Assembly: GCA_963922205.1 (NCBI GenBank)
Contig: CAWUHX010000031.1
Location: forward strand, 248,001 to 312,000
Direction: 5' to 3'
Source: Romanomermis culicivorax
Taxonomy: Eukaryota > Nematoda > Enoplea > Mermithida > Mermithidae
Length of the DNA: 64,000 bases
A program made the position numbers and the translations under genes. Each line of letters starts with the position of its first letter. The first letter of the stretch is position 1. Below, in pieces: positions 10,989 through 22,715 of the stretch. Below the pieces are notes generated by a model that saw only the letters and a program-made list of their open reading frames with translations, was not told the DNA's origin and searched no databases.

Positions 10989-11644
10989 TGAGTCAGTAAT
11001 GGATGAGGAATCTGTAAATTAGAAGTCATTAAAACCAGTGACTTATAAGAATATCTGATTTTCAGACCTAAAATGTCAGAAAAAGAAGGTAGTATACCCA
11101 GCAGATTCATCGATCCCATATGACCAACGACCTCCAATGTGGAGTCAGTAGGAATTCCGGGCAGCAGTCCTTGGGTGGCAAAATGGGCTGGAGGGGCCGG
11201 TGTACCTTCCATCAACGCAACCACGCTGATGTCGCCAGTCGTTTTCTGCATCATTGATGGGTTTACATTGACCGGCGTCACGTATTTCGGCGGCGATGGC
11301 GGCAAGGCACATGACTTAATCAGTGCCGAAACCACTGCGGCAGCTAAAAATCCAATACTGATTGCACATACAGGATAACACAGTTGTGAAGAATCTACCA
11401 GGTGTTCAGCCAGAACTTCATCATCCAGATCAAACAGATCTGGGTGAGGAAGACAGTGGGTAGCCCCTACAGCATTATTTTGCCCCGGGGGTGGCTGATA
11501 TTGGTTTCCCGTCCCGTTAGGAGGTGGATGAGCATATCCCCGAAAATTCCCACTTGTCCCCTGAGAAGAGTAACCAAAATTACCAAAGTTAGTCTCACCA
11601 GGCATTGTCAGATTCTGATGTTGGCAGGCCGTGACCCTGTGCAC
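10910..11644 (-). pseudogene. Retroelement ORF with Gly/Asn/Gln-rich start and one membrane span
   Basis: This frame has 244 codons. Its first 55 residues are rich in Gly, Asn, Pro and Gln, like a gag tail. A short acidic stretch (DLFDLDDEVL) is followed by a hydrophobic segment of about 20 residues at roughly 93-114 (reading ISIGFLAAAVVSALI), then a Pro-rich region. No zinc knuckle is seen. It may be the C-terminal part of gag or a separate small membrane protein; I cannot decide. The last part of the frame looks out of register with the frame that continues downstream, so the true protein was probably longer. Confidence 0.5.
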
Positions 11645-12087
11645 TCGTATTTGTCTTCAATGCGGACAGGGTCTGTCGCATCAGTCCGCAACGATGCTAA
11701 AGTCCGGATAGGATGCAAGAGCAGGACCTGTTAGGCAAGACTCCAGAAACACAATTTTATATGCATGATCTGTTTCTGTTACCCTTGAAGTGTAAAGAAA
11801 CGGGTCAAGTGAGATATAAAATCCATTATAGACTCACCAAAAGCACTGGAAAAGGCAGGAGGGGCCATGAAGCTGAACACAGGAAGGTGCCTTCTGCCAT
11901 TCATAGCCTCCAGCTTTTGGTTGAGCGGTCCAAGGGCATTCTCAAATGCAGCTTGGACCTTATTCTCAATCTGTGAAAGTAGGTCAATGTCTGACTTCAT
12001 AGTTGAGAGTTTGTCTTCCTGTAAGGTGGCTAAGACTGATAAACCTGCCTGTGAAGCTATCCGATCAAACTGAATAGAGAGGCTCAC
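11645..12087 (-). pseudogene. gag-like N-terminal and capsid-like region (broken)
   Basis: An ORF from 12087 to 11779 begins with a heptad-rich, coiled-coil-like segment and ends in MDFISHLTRFFTLQG, which resembles the first helices of retrotransposon gag capsid domains. Just beyond it, in another frame at about 11760-11700, a stretch containing LTGPALASYP resembles the next gag helix (L.G.A pattern). Gag would form the particle that packages the RNA. The region is short and frameshifted, and the assignment rests on these two weak motifs plus position. Confidence 0.5.
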
Positions 12088-13835
12088 TGGTCTTTTTGAT
12101 ACTAGAAGTGAGACCGCAGGAATGTCTGGGTGTCTCTATTTTGTGGAAATGAAGTAAGTATTACTCTTGTGGTCTCGCGGCGAAGAGGCACGGGAATTAC
12201 CAGATCGCTTACATGACAGCATTTTTGAGGCTTTAACGCTTGTTCTTTACAATAACTAACAACCACTCAACGATGGGGCTAGAAAAGAACAAGGTTTTAG
12301 CTCTCAGAACAGCAAGAGAGATAGGCTGGCCCAGAAGAGAATTTATCTGGCCACCTATGTACTTAGAGAGGGGATAACCCATGCGTACAGAGAGGGAAAT
12401 TATATGTCATAAACTTTAGTGAAGGAGAATGGGGCTAGACCCAAGTAGTTTGAACCAAAAGTGGATAAATTTCGAATAAAATGGTGATTTCCCAACTGAA
12501 AAGAAGGATGAGGGAGGACTCGTGAGTATGGATAAACCCCCCCAAATGGGATTTTTATTTTGAGGTTAAGTCCGTTGTGCTAGTTTACAAAACCTTGGAT
12601 TTGGGAGAGCTCGTAACTGACAAAGTCCTACTCACCAGGAGTAGCGCCTGAAGTAGCTTTGGAATTAATAAGTAAAGGGGGACAACTTAAAATAAACTTA
12701 GTGGGTGTAAATAGATAGGGACAAAATTAGTTTACACACCAGACTATGCAAACGGGATGTGCTATTACGCAATCCGCCTCACTCACTAGGAGCAATTGGG
12801 ATCTCTGAAAAGTGTGATGATTAGACAGGAGGTTCCCAAGGGGACCACATTCGCATGTATTTTACAACTGTGCCTAAAACGGGAATGCATGTTTTGAACA
12901 GAATGGGAGCTCTCCAGGAGCATTATATACAGCTGGTGGCCAGGAATCCAGTCACTGAGATGAAATAAGGCTGGCTAGGTCACCAGTTGGAGGTAAGAGC
13001 ACCAGGTACTGAGGTGCCATTCTGACACACTCAGTCAGTAAATGGGTTGCATGGGGGTCCTTGGCCCAGCTGTGCCTAATGGAGGTGGGGATATGCAGGC
13101 TTCCTCCTATGATTTGAGGTGGAGCTCAAAGCATCTTGAGATCAGGGGTACAGTCTGTCTTTATTAAATGAGTGTAAAGTGAGGAGCTAAGGAGGACTCA
13201 GTTGCAATGTGTTTAGGCAGACTTGAACACCTTTGCATTGGCTGACTAGCAGTATTATGCTATATGGACAACCAACAGAGGCGGACTCAGGATTAATGGG
13301 CGACTCTAGTGGGGACATTATTAGGCCAGCTTATGAAGGTGCTTGAGTGTAAAGAATGATTACAGGGGGCCTTTTACACTTCAGGCCCAACTGGTGGCTG
13401 TGCTGTAATTCCTGAGGAATTATTCCAGCCAGGACACTAAAGAAGATCATAGATGAGAAAGAAATGCAAAAAATTAGATAGGAAATTTACAGGAAGGTTG
13501 CCAACCCTTGCATACGCCAGACACAGGCAGTACTGACTGCAAATGCCTAACTGTTGCGTAAGTTGAACAACCAACCCAGCTGAGGCCGAGTGTAACCCGT
13601 TCAAACTTGGGGTTAAAGCTTTGAAAGGTAGTCACATGCTGATCAATAGTGCTGCTACCCGTGTGGGCAACCTGATTAGTATCACGGACCAAGTGCATCT
13701 CATGTTGAGTTAGCATGTTGACTGATGTTTAACAGGCATCAGTGACACACAAACACAACCCTTGGGCAAGAGCCATAGGTGAGAGGGTCATACTCCAGCA
13801 ATCACCTATGACTCAAGTGGCATCTTTGGAAACCC

Positions 13836-14690
13836 ACAGTAACCTGGTGCTGACATCAAAAGATGTGATATACACCACCACACACTCAGTGCTGACCTCA
13901 GGTAACTGGGATGTAAGTGCCATAGTCTCATATTGCAGTATGTACACCAAAGGTGAGAGCCTCTAGCCACAAACGCCTTACGGCAACACAGAGCATTGCC
14001 ATTGCTGGCGCCAGAATAGGACTGTAAAGTCTCAATTCGGATGCTGGAACATGAGACACTATCCTTGCGGACATCAGTAGAGAGGGCCCTAAGGCCAGCA
14101 ATCCTGATATGGCAACACAGAGCATTGCCGTTGCTGAGGTCAAAAGGTAGTAGCTAAGTATCAGCTACCCTACAGGAATGATAAGAGATGCAGTTGTTGC
14201 AGACGTCAGATGTGCATTTTGTTAGGCCTCCCATCTCCGAACAACAACATGTAGCGTCATTGTTGCTGATGTCAAGGACTGGGCTGGGTATACCAACCAG
14301 TCCTAGTGCAACAACATGAACATCTGCTGTTGCAGAAGTCAGAGAGACGGTGCCGTAAGGTCACCATCCTGCAATAACAACATGTTATGTTGCCATACTT
14401 GATGTCAGAGGTAGAGCCGGAGGGCCATTCACCCCTTAAAGCAACAGCAAGGGATGCAGCTGTTGCAGATGCCAGGGAAGGATGCAGAGAACCAGCAACC
14501 CCTGAATGGTTACATGTCATGCAGCTATTGCTGACGTCAGAGGCATGACCCGGAGAGTCATGTATTTCAATGCAACAGCAGCATGTGAGTCAGTTGCCGA
14601 CGTCAGTGGGTAGGGTCACCAAGATGCACTACCTCTTAACAACAACACAGTGTGTTATTGTTGCTGACATCAGTGGGGATGATTTGTGAA
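13836..14690 (-). repeat. Tandem array of ~66-bp units with TGACGTCA-like core
   Basis: On the plus strand the sequence TTGCTGACGTCAG or a close variant recurs near 13892, 14005, 14067, 14131, 14199, 14262, 14330, 14400, 14465, 14531, 14598 and 14664, so the period is about 66 bp. In many units it is preceded by GCAACAACA about 20-30 bases upstream, which is complementary to the TGTTGC before the core. Each unit could therefore fold into a small hairpin. Units are diverged from each other. The array lies entirely in the leader of the LTR element. Confidence 0.8.
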
Positions 14691-15705
14691 ATCATCATAA
14701 TGTGCAACAACTCACAGAGACAGAAGCGAAAAAGACTGTACAGTAGGTGGACAAAATAATAATAATGATCTACTGAAAGGTTGCCAACTATGACATATAT
14801 GTGACTGGTAGAGAGAAAATTTTTTTTTTGAATTGAGAATGTTTGATTTAGTAGAAAGGAAAAGGAGAAAATTTATTTTGTTTATTTAGAAGGTAGAGGA
14901 AGTAGGTTATGAGTTTTTATTTGATTTGATTTTTGAGATAAGAAAATTTATTGGGTGAAAAAGTTATCATAATTGGTGTCACACATTATGTACAGATGAC
15001 CGAGAAAATAAAAAGTAAGGTAAATAAAAAAGAAATTTGAGGCTGAAGAGATAAGGAATGTGATCTGCTTAGTATGGCGTATGTGTCAACAGTATGATTT
15101 GGCTTGTTTGGCCAGAAAATGAGCAACTTGGCCAGTGCTCAGTGAAGATAAAAAAAATTTTGAAAAAAAGTGTGTTGATAGGAATATGGGACACAGATAA
15201 CAAATCATAACCACACTTGTCATCCAGAATCAAGAGCGGAAGGAGTACTGTATCTCGTGATTGGAGATCCCGAAACCTTCAGGGGCTGTAAAGCCTCATG
15301 GGCTGTGATACTCAAGTACCTGTACCCAGGTATACTGTAGTTAGAGTACATGCAAATCGCAGTCGTAGTCCCAGCATACAGTAATAGGACTCTATTCAAA
15401 CGTGGTGCAATTTGAGTTGGCGACAAAACTCGAACATAAGGGTTGTTTTCGGCCTAAGGGGCAGTATACCCCCTTAAGGGTGTATCCGACTTACATGAGC
15501 GCAAAAAGATCATCCTAAGGGTCAGTATTCCTGCTCAGAATGCGAATCAGCCGACCTGAGAGAGGTTTCCCCACTCACGTGGCGATTCTCATGATTTGAG
15601 AGAGGTTTCCCCACTCAAACCGAATTTTACTGAATTGATCGAGGTATCTCCACTCAAAAGGGTAAAGGTTTGTTCCTAAGAGCTGTGAAGCCAGACTTAA
15701 AGGTC

Positions 15706-15723
15706 GATTTTCCAGCCTCGCCA
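15706..15723 (-). other. Candidate tRNA primer-binding site
   Basis: Directly inside the 5' LTR the element's strand reads TGGCGAGGCTGGAAAATC. A TGG start complementary to the tRNA CCA end, abutting the LTR, is the expected position and form. I cannot name the tRNA with confidence. Confidence 0.6.
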
Positions 15724-17150
15724 TGTCACATCAAGTAGATTAGGAGCCATGTCACATTAAATGAATAGGTGACCAGTCACATTGATGGGAAAACCCATAC
15801 CATATCCCGTAGGAAATATGGCCATGACACTGTAGGTGACATGCTGTGACCCAATTGGATGGCTCTGTGAGGTTATCTACTTCGGGAACCTAACCCAGCT
15901 GGTAATACCACAGGAAAACGTATGGTGTACCTCGGCCTTGTCCTAGGATTCAGCTGTAGAATAATGGACAATGCGGCCGGGTCAGGGGTGGCAATCCCTA
16001 GTCCTCATTCACTGAGAATGAGGGACTGTGCCATTCGTGGAACAGCTTACTGTAGGGGACCCGATTGTCAACCTAAATCCCCTAATTGGCCCTGACCTTA
16101 AGGGTTCAAGGGCTTTTGTAACTGAGGGTACTCTCAAGGGAAAACTGGCTCAAGGAGGATTCCCACAAATATACCCTCAACAATAATAACCCCTGAGAAG
16201 ACTCACTAAATCCTCTTCTCAGAGTACTTGGCGCTGGGTGATGGGTTCAAGGGTCAAATTCAGGTCCTGGGGATGACGGGGAGCAGCTACAGGAATCGGA
16301 AGCGATTTGGCGTAGGGTTCAATTGGCAGGGGTCAGCGGGAAACGGTATCAAAATGTTCCTCGGGGAGGCGATGGGGGTTCTCGATCAACAGGGGAAGAG
16401 GTAAACTCTTAGGTCAGGATACAGTAATGTACAAACGCAAGGGACACGGAAGGTGAATATGTAAATTTATTGAAGAAAGGCAGTGGATGCAGGCAAAATA
16501 TGTAAATTTATAATAAAGATGTTGGCAAACGGGGAGTTGTAAGCTAAAAATGCAGAAGATGGTTTAGGCCCAGAAATGAATGCAAAACTGAAGAAACAGG
16601 CCCTTTTAAAAGGCCTCGTAATCTACAGTATGCCTTGGGCGGAGCTAAGACACACCCAAGCTAACTTCTACAGCGGAGATCACTGCACAAGATGAATACG
16701 GTCATATAGACATTTTCCAGTTCACTACATTAAGCATTGGGGTGAGTTTCACTCTCCATGCTAAACATTTGACCATCATCTAGAGAGAATTTCCAACTAG
16801 GTGTGTCATGTTGTGAAATGTCACTAGTTTTTGCTGACAAGAGGTGCACGTTGTGCTCCAATTATAGTGATGAGCTCGGAGAGCTTATCTTTAATGGAAA
16901 TTCTGACTAGCGGGTTACCTACCATAGTCTATGTGCACAAATGGAAAAATAATAAATCGTAATGGAAATAAAAGTTCCAAAATGAAACAGAAAAGAAACA
17001 CAAAAAGTACACACAGAAATTGCATGTAAAATATAAAAACTAAATGCAAAATTAAGGTAAGTTACTGTAAACAAAAACATGGCGAAAAACATAATGGAAA
17101 AATATGATGTGAATCACATGATGTTGGGTGAAATTCGTCAGCATGTGACA
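15724..17150 (-). repeat. 5' LTR of the retroelement (right copy)
   Basis: Partner of 1963-3391, with the same TGTCAC/GTGACA ends. It would carry the element's promoter on the minus strand; I did not identify a TATA box with confidence. Confidence 0.95.
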
Positions 17151-17154
17151 ATCA

Positions 17155-19830
17155 GTTTCGGACGTCAGTCGATCAAAAGAGATATGTTTTGCTTGTGAAT
17201 AAAGCAGGATACTTTCGAAACCCAATAACTTCATTAAAAATGAATATAGTACTAAATGGAAGGCAGGAATATCTAATAAAGTGTAATAGAGAGTTTTCTG
17301 CATTTAGGACATACATACCCAGAAATTCTCAATCATAGCAAAAAAAAGTTTAATTTTGAAAGTTTTTCAATGCTTACTGTATCGGAAACATTCGAATTGA
17401 AAAATTGCTTCCATAACGTTGTAGGGCAATCAAAAAGACACATTTTTGAACAAAATATGCAATGCAGTGCAATTTTGGTTGAAAAGTTATCGAGGTTTTT
17501 GAATACCTACCTTGCCAAACATGTTTTGATTACAAGAATCATACGTATTTGGTTAATTTGAATACTTCACGATGCTTTAAAATTTTTCTAAGAAAGTTGT
17601 TTTTCTTGGTATAATTTGCTTGTATCTTTATTTGATCATGGCTCCCGAAAACTGCCAAGTGGATCGCATAAAAATAATATTCGTGAAACCATCCGCAAGA
17701 TGCTGCGCAAAAGTTATAATGCCAGGATTTTTGGTTATCAGGGTCGCTGACAGGCATTGCAAAACCATTTCCGAGGCATTTTGGGAATCATAAAAAAAAC
17801 ATAAAATATGTGACGTTATGCGAATAAGAGCTTTTTGAAAAATCAGAACTAAGCTCATTGACCTTCGCCGTCAAAAGATGACCTTGCTGCCCGACAACAT
17901 AGTTATTCCAATAAAAACTGAGCTGTTTTTTATACTGAATTGTACTGTAGTGTTTCAGGAGAAACAGTACTGTGGAAAAATGGTGGTGGAGAAATGGTTA
18001 TCGTGCATGATCCCACAAAAACATGTATGACTAGTCAATTCCAGATTCAGATGATCCACTTTTGGAGCCGTGATGTTATGGGCGGAAGTAGCCCGTTTTG
18101 TATATTTTAATAATTTAAAAAATAATAAATAACAATATTTTACAACAAAATCATTTGATAGTCAGAGTAAAAATCGTCGTTCCGATTTAGTTGAGAGAAG
18201 TGTAATGCCAGTAAATGGGAATATTTTAAGACTATACAAGGCCCAAGGGAAGGTACGAGACGATCCGATCGTCATTGGCCTCAAGGCAAGTTCCCTGGCG
18301 CTTCAAAAAGACCAAGTTACACTAATTGTTGTAGGGATCGTCCTCACGTTTTAAAATTGGTTCCAAAAACACAAGTCGTACAAAGCAGTTGAACGCAGAA
18401 GTAGATTGGAGTAAGAATGAGAATCTCCTGGATCCTCGTGTTGACTATCCATATGGACGTAGTCATTGAACCAATTAGATTGGGTCAGTCTTTTGAACCG
18501 TCCCTTCAGGGCACGAGTGCCATATTGTGCGATTCATTGTAACTTGTTAAGTGTGAGCACGCAGCTGGTTTTTTTGTACAATAATCGTTTGCATGAGTTT
18601 TGATAAGATAATAAAATAGGGCCCTGACTGCACAGAGCCCATATTGAATAGGTATTTTTGTAATGATTATGTGTTGTTTAATAGACGTTGAACGAATAAA
18701 GCATTACTTACATTTTTAAAAAATGAAGAAAGATACTGTATCCTGGTCAAAAACAGACAAAGAAAGTATAAATTAAAATTTTGTACATAATGAAAGCAAA
18801 AACATGTTATACATTCTTCGGAAAAATGAGAAACTAGCAAACGTTGGAAGACAAAGAAAGTTGATCAAGTCTCACTGTTTAAAATTATCTTCCTAGGCTA
18901 TTCCGATATATTCCTTTTTTTCATTTTCAGGAATGGCCAGTCCATCTACCTTTGTACTGATAAACTTTAATTCTCTTGATCACGTTTATGGTTATTTTTT
19001 ATTTTTAGAGGATAAGCATACCAACAACAAAAACAGACATCTTATGAACATCTACTGAATATTCTACTCTCCAGTAATGTCATCAATAGCGTGGACTACT
19101 GAATCTACAACATCTGGAACAATTAAATCGAAATGTAAATAAGATTTTGACAAATTTATCGTTTTTTTCCTTTGTAGCTCTATTTTTGTTCAGCTGATCG
19201 TGGTCACCTTAGGGACAAGGGTAGGTTAAGATTTTCCGTGAAAGCTTATTGAAAACGCCAAGATTTATTGGGACTGACGTTTACGAATTCCAAGAAAAGC
19301 ATCGCAAGATGTGAAAATGTGGACAGTTGCACTGTAAGCACAGACAATGCACCCTGGCTTGTCATCAACATGTCTTGTACCTTCCTCTATGTTGATCCAT
19401 GTAAGCTTTTCCGGCTTAACACAATATCAATGTGCGGCTGGTATAAGGAAGACATGAAACCGATAAAAGTTACAAAAAATGTGCGACCACCACTCCTTTG
19501 TTATATGTTTTACATCAGGGAAGTTCAAAACTGTGCTGAAAGTATTTCATTTGGTTACGGGTCTTGAGCGTACGTGTGTCGCGATTATACAGGGTGCATC
19601 ACAGTAAACAATCGTTTCACAGGTCTGTAGAATGTTGATAGATGAACTTGCATTATACTTCGTCTGGATCGGCATACGTTCCACATGATGCCAGTGTTCG
19701 AAACACTGACAACTGACACTCGGTATGTAACAGTCGTTGAAGTGATCAACAAGTTTCAGACTGTGATCAGTTGTCTTGTCTAACGCGTATCCACGATATA
19801 TACTATGGGTTGAAAAAAAATTTGGGTTGT
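17155..19830. other. Unassigned sequence right of the LTR element
   Basis: No convincing gene, RNA or complete transposon. The open frames here have no recognised motif and no splice-supported continuation. Confidence 0.4.
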
Positions 19831-19839
19831 GTAAACCAA

Positions 19840-20320
19840 GATTGCCAGTTTGATCCACCGTTTTTTTCTCAAATGGAGTCTTTTGAGGAAAACAAATTTG
19901 GAAATGAGAAAAAAAAATTTTGCGTGTGGTTCTCATTGTGGAAAAATTTTGGGAAATTCAAAACTCAAAAGATGCGTTTTGAATTTTGATGGACTAGTTT
20001 AAAAGGTCAAAATCTCAGAATTTTCTGGTGCTATGCGCCCACCGTTCTTTTTTTCCTCAACTGGGGTCTTTTGAGGAAAACAATTTGGAAATGCGGAAGA
20101 AAATTTTGGGTATGGTTGTCATTGAGGAAAAAAACTTACGGAATTCAAAATCAAAAAGATGCGTTTTGGTGGACGTCTTGAAGGTTGAAATCTCAAAATT
20201 TTCCGGCCCGGGGTATAATAATCATTATTTTCTATCACGCGCGGCCGTTAGCATATCTACTTCCGCTTACTAATTAATTATCAACAGATTCTATCAATCA
20301 AGTTAGCTCATCTCATTTTC
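19840..20320 (+). repeat. Two diverged copies of a dispersed repeat containing the palindrome module
   Basis: Two successive stretches (about 19845-20040 and 20045-20215) share the order TCTTTTGAGGAAAACAA, GGAAATG, AAATTTTGGG, AGATGCGTTTTG, then CTCAAAATTTTCCGG or a variant. The sequence after the second copy (GTTAGCATATCTACTTCC to GTTAGCTCATCTC) recurs near 25390-25450, which shows this is an interspersed family. Confidence 0.6.
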
Positions 20321-20414
20321 TATTGAGCGAAGTTAAGGACTTCCCAAGATCAATTGGTTTCGATCCAAAGGAGATTACCGGCGCCAAACGCTCTGGTCCT
20401 GAAGTTACCCCTGA

Positions 20415-20861
20415 CATACCTGTACTTGAGGGGGGACTCCCCCCCCCCCCAACTTGGCCAACCCAGTACCCAAAATCATTTACCCCCCAACCCCATACCT
20501 GTAAGACCTCCGACCAGTTGGAGGAGGGGGGGGGGGGTAGGAAAAAGTCGAAATTTTTCCCAAAAAAGGCCAAAAAACATACACTTTCTGGCAAATTTTT
20601 TTAATTTTTTCCCAACTGGGGGGGGGGGGGTAAATGATTTTGGGTACTGGGTTGGCTAAGTTGGGGGGGGGTCCCCCCCCATCCCCCACCCCCAAGTACA
20701 GGTATGCCCAACCCTCCAGTTTGGATAAAATTTAAAAAATTTGCCAAAAAGTGTATGTTTTTTGGCTTTTTTTGGGAAAATTTTCGACTTTTTTCTACCT
20801 CCCCCCCAAAATTTCGGATTTACCCCCCCCCCCCCAACTGGTCGGAGGTCTTACAGGTATG
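20415..20861 (+). repeat. G-tract hAT-like MITE, outer copy (interrupted)
   Basis: Ends are CATACCTGTA and TACAGGTATG. It is flanked by perfect 8-bp duplicates ACCCCTGA at 20407-20414 and 20862-20869. It contains runs of 9 to 13 C or G. Subtracting the inner insertion leaves about 226 bp, the normal length of the family. Confidence 0.9.
20494..20706 (+). repeat. G-tract hAT-like MITE, inner copy nested in the same family
   Basis: A 213-bp copy with CATACCTGTAAGACC and AAGTACAGGTATG ends. It is flanked by perfect 8-bp duplicates CCCAACCC at 20486-20493 and 20707-20714, both lying inside the outer copy. An 8-bp duplication is typical of hAT transposition. Confidence 0.92.
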
Positions 20862-21067
20862 ACCCCTGATAATGTGACATTGCCGACAATCGTAAAAGTT
20901 AAATGTGCATCAAACACTACGAAAAACGACCTGATCAAGAACGTAAACGTGTCGCAAAAGAATATAGAAAGAAATGAAAAAATTCGTGCCCATCCGGATT
21001 TGACCTTCACTGAATGAGAGCAGGGCCGATTATTACGCAAACAACTGAAAGAAAAGCAGGATATCGG

Positions 21068-22379
21068 CAGGGTTGGCAAGGCTTTAGTTTTTTGGTTTTT
21101 GATTTTAAAAAAAACCAAAAAATTGGAAAATCTCTGGTTTTTTGGTTTCTTTCCAAAATCATTGGGAAAGTGTTTTTTCACATTAGTCGATCTTCTAGGC
21201 ATGTACTGGTGTCTATCTAAATCAACAAAACTATTAATTGAGTTGAACTGACTTCACTACAAAGTAGAAAAAAGTCGTTTTTTTATGATACATTTCGTAC
21301 TCAAAAGATGTAATATAAATCAATCGATATCCTTTGTATCCATCTTGCAACCACACATTTAGTACATGAGTCAACTTTGCTATAATTTGCTCATAAAAAA
21401 GTAGGCACTAAATCTTTTGTGGGGTGTACTCCGACCATACGGGGTGACATCCATTGATCCATATCATCATCAAAATGTTATGAAACATGATTGAGTTTAA
21501 TAACTGATTTTATTGTTACGGTAAGCTTTTTAATTTTCTTAGCTCGAAATTTCAAAATATAAATGAGACGACAATAATAAAATTTTATACAGATCAGTTA
21601 AGTATACTGTAGGTTAGCAAAGAGAAGAGCTTTTGAGTGGCTCATTTTTATGTGACTTGACGTCGCTACTAAGTAGAAAAAATCGTGCAAAAATATGTAA
21701 TGCAAGCGAGAATAGCATATATATATAATAAGACCTATTTGCTGTAGTTATAGCTCGCAGACAGGTTTGAAAAGCAAAAATTTAGAAACATCTGAAATGT
21801 CTATGTGTGACCTTCAACTGCAGTTTGTAATATTAATAACATATGTAATAATCTATCAATTTAAAACCCTCTTATCGAAAACGGTATAGTGTCATTTCAA
21901 CTTTTCTGTGCATATGTATATATGTGATGCATTGATACAATCCTGTAGTTGATTTCTTTCGAGTTTTGATTATTTACATTGTGTATTGTATATTTCTCTT
22001 TATTTGTAATTTTTCTTCTTTTCTTTGAATTTGTCCTTTACATATCGCATGCTCTGTTCCATTTTTACTTTTCTTATGTTCTTCACTAATGGTTCCTTTC
22101 TTATGTGCCCACTATTACTGTATTTCTATTGCTAAATAGGGATTTCTTAGAAGCATAAAATAATGACACTTCTGATAAGATTAATACTTCTAGTTGACAT
22201 TTTACGGCTCCTTAACTAGTCTTAGATGATACAGGGAGCTTCCAGCAGTTTTTTACATAGTTATTTTGATGTACCAAACATTCTAAAGAATTTAACCAGA
22301 AAAAAACCATTACAAAATTACTATAAAACCAAAAAACCAAAAAGTCGAAATTTCAAAAGTTTGGTTTTTGCCAACCCTT
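21068..22379. mobile_element. Non-autonomous hAT-like element, 1.3 kb
   Basis: The ends are CAGGGTTGGCAA and TTGCCAACCCTT, with 8-bp duplicates GATATCGG at 21060-21067 and 22380-22387. Near each end GGTTTTTTGG/CCAAAAAACC runs extend the complementarity. No transposase was seen inside; the interior is AT-rich and without motif. It interrupts LINE ORF1. Confidence 0.9.
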
Positions 22380-22417
22380 GATATCGGCGAAAATTGTTAT
22401 GCAATTGATTATACTAG

Positions 22418-22631
22418 CATACCTGTAAGACCTCCGACCAGTTGGGGAATGGGGGGGGGGGGTAGAAAAAGTCGAAATTTTTCCCAAAAAGGCCAAAAAA
22501 CATACACTTTTTGGCAAATTTTTTTGATTTTTTCCAAACTGGTTGGGGGGGTGGGTTGGATGATTTCGGGTACAGGGTTGGCCAAGTTGGGGGGGGGGGG
22601 GGTCCCCCCAACCCCCCTAAGTACAGGTATG
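22418..22631 (+). repeat. G-tract hAT-like MITE
   Basis: A 214-bp copy with CATACCTGTA/TACAGGTATG ends. Flanks are TATACTAG and TATCCTAG, an 8-bp duplication with one mismatch. It sits just before the end of LINE ORF1. Confidence 0.88.
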
Positions 22632-22715
22632 TATCCTAGAGGTATACTTTTTAAAAGAGATGACGAAATTTATCGTGCATGAGAAGCAATCCAGATTGAA
22701 GCTCTGAAGACTGAA

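Larger units (their letters stand above)
12088..15723 (-). other. Retroelement 5' leader, non-coding
   Basis: About 3.6 kb lie between the 5' LTR and the first gag-like codon with no sustained open frame. This is long for a leader. It contains the tandem array at 13836-14690, a T/A-rich stretch at about 14800-15180, and near 15430-15720 a series of short repeats of the type GAGAGAGGTTTCCCCACTCA. Its size may reflect packaging or translation-control functions, or a lost 5' ORF. Confidence 0.6.
1963..17150 (-). mobile_element. Complete but decayed Ty3/Gypsy-type LTR retroelement with envelope-like region upstream of pol
   Basis: Two direct repeats of about 1.43 kb bound the element. Both begin TGTCAC and end GTGACA, and the whole is flanked by ATCA at 1959-1962 and 17151-17154, a 4-bp target duplication. 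The internal region reads on the minus strand: leader, gag-like, membrane ORF, glycoprotein-like region, protease, second protease-like domain, reverse transcriptase, RNase H, integrase. Having integrase last is the Ty3/Gypsy order. In the stretches I compared, the LTRs differ by roughly 4-8 percent, so the insertion is old. Stops, frameshifts and catalytic substitutions make this copy non-functional. The total of 15.2 kb is long for the superfamily, mainly because of the 3.6-kb leader and the extra glycoprotein-like and protease segments. Confidence 0.95.
20323..22682 (+). pseudogene. LINE ORF1 C-terminal region, split by insertions
   Basis: Reading across the insertions, the segments encode a KVKC..., then a HPDLTFTE...GRLLRKQLKEKQ..GEN type sequence. 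This is the conserved C-terminal end of ORF1 proteins of CR1/L2/Jockey LINEs (RNA-binding region) and ends with TGA at 22680. One stop lies inside the HPDLTF segment. The frame is kept on both sides of each insertion once one copy of the target duplication is discounted, which supports the nested-insertion reading. Confidence 0.65.

Noticed and set aside
13836..14690. CRISPR-like regular repeats
   Set aside because: Units of about 66 bp are diverged along their whole length, with no separate unique spacers or invariant repeat, and they lie inside an LTR element of a eukaryotic genome. It is a minisatellite.
17628..19936. Short open frames between the LTR element and the LINE
   Set aside because: No motif, no supporting splice sites, and composition like the surrounding AT-rich sequence.
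20323..20695. Open frames through the G/C runs on both strands
   Set aside because: They are Pro/Gly-rich translations of the MITE. The same runs are open in several frames and in every copy.
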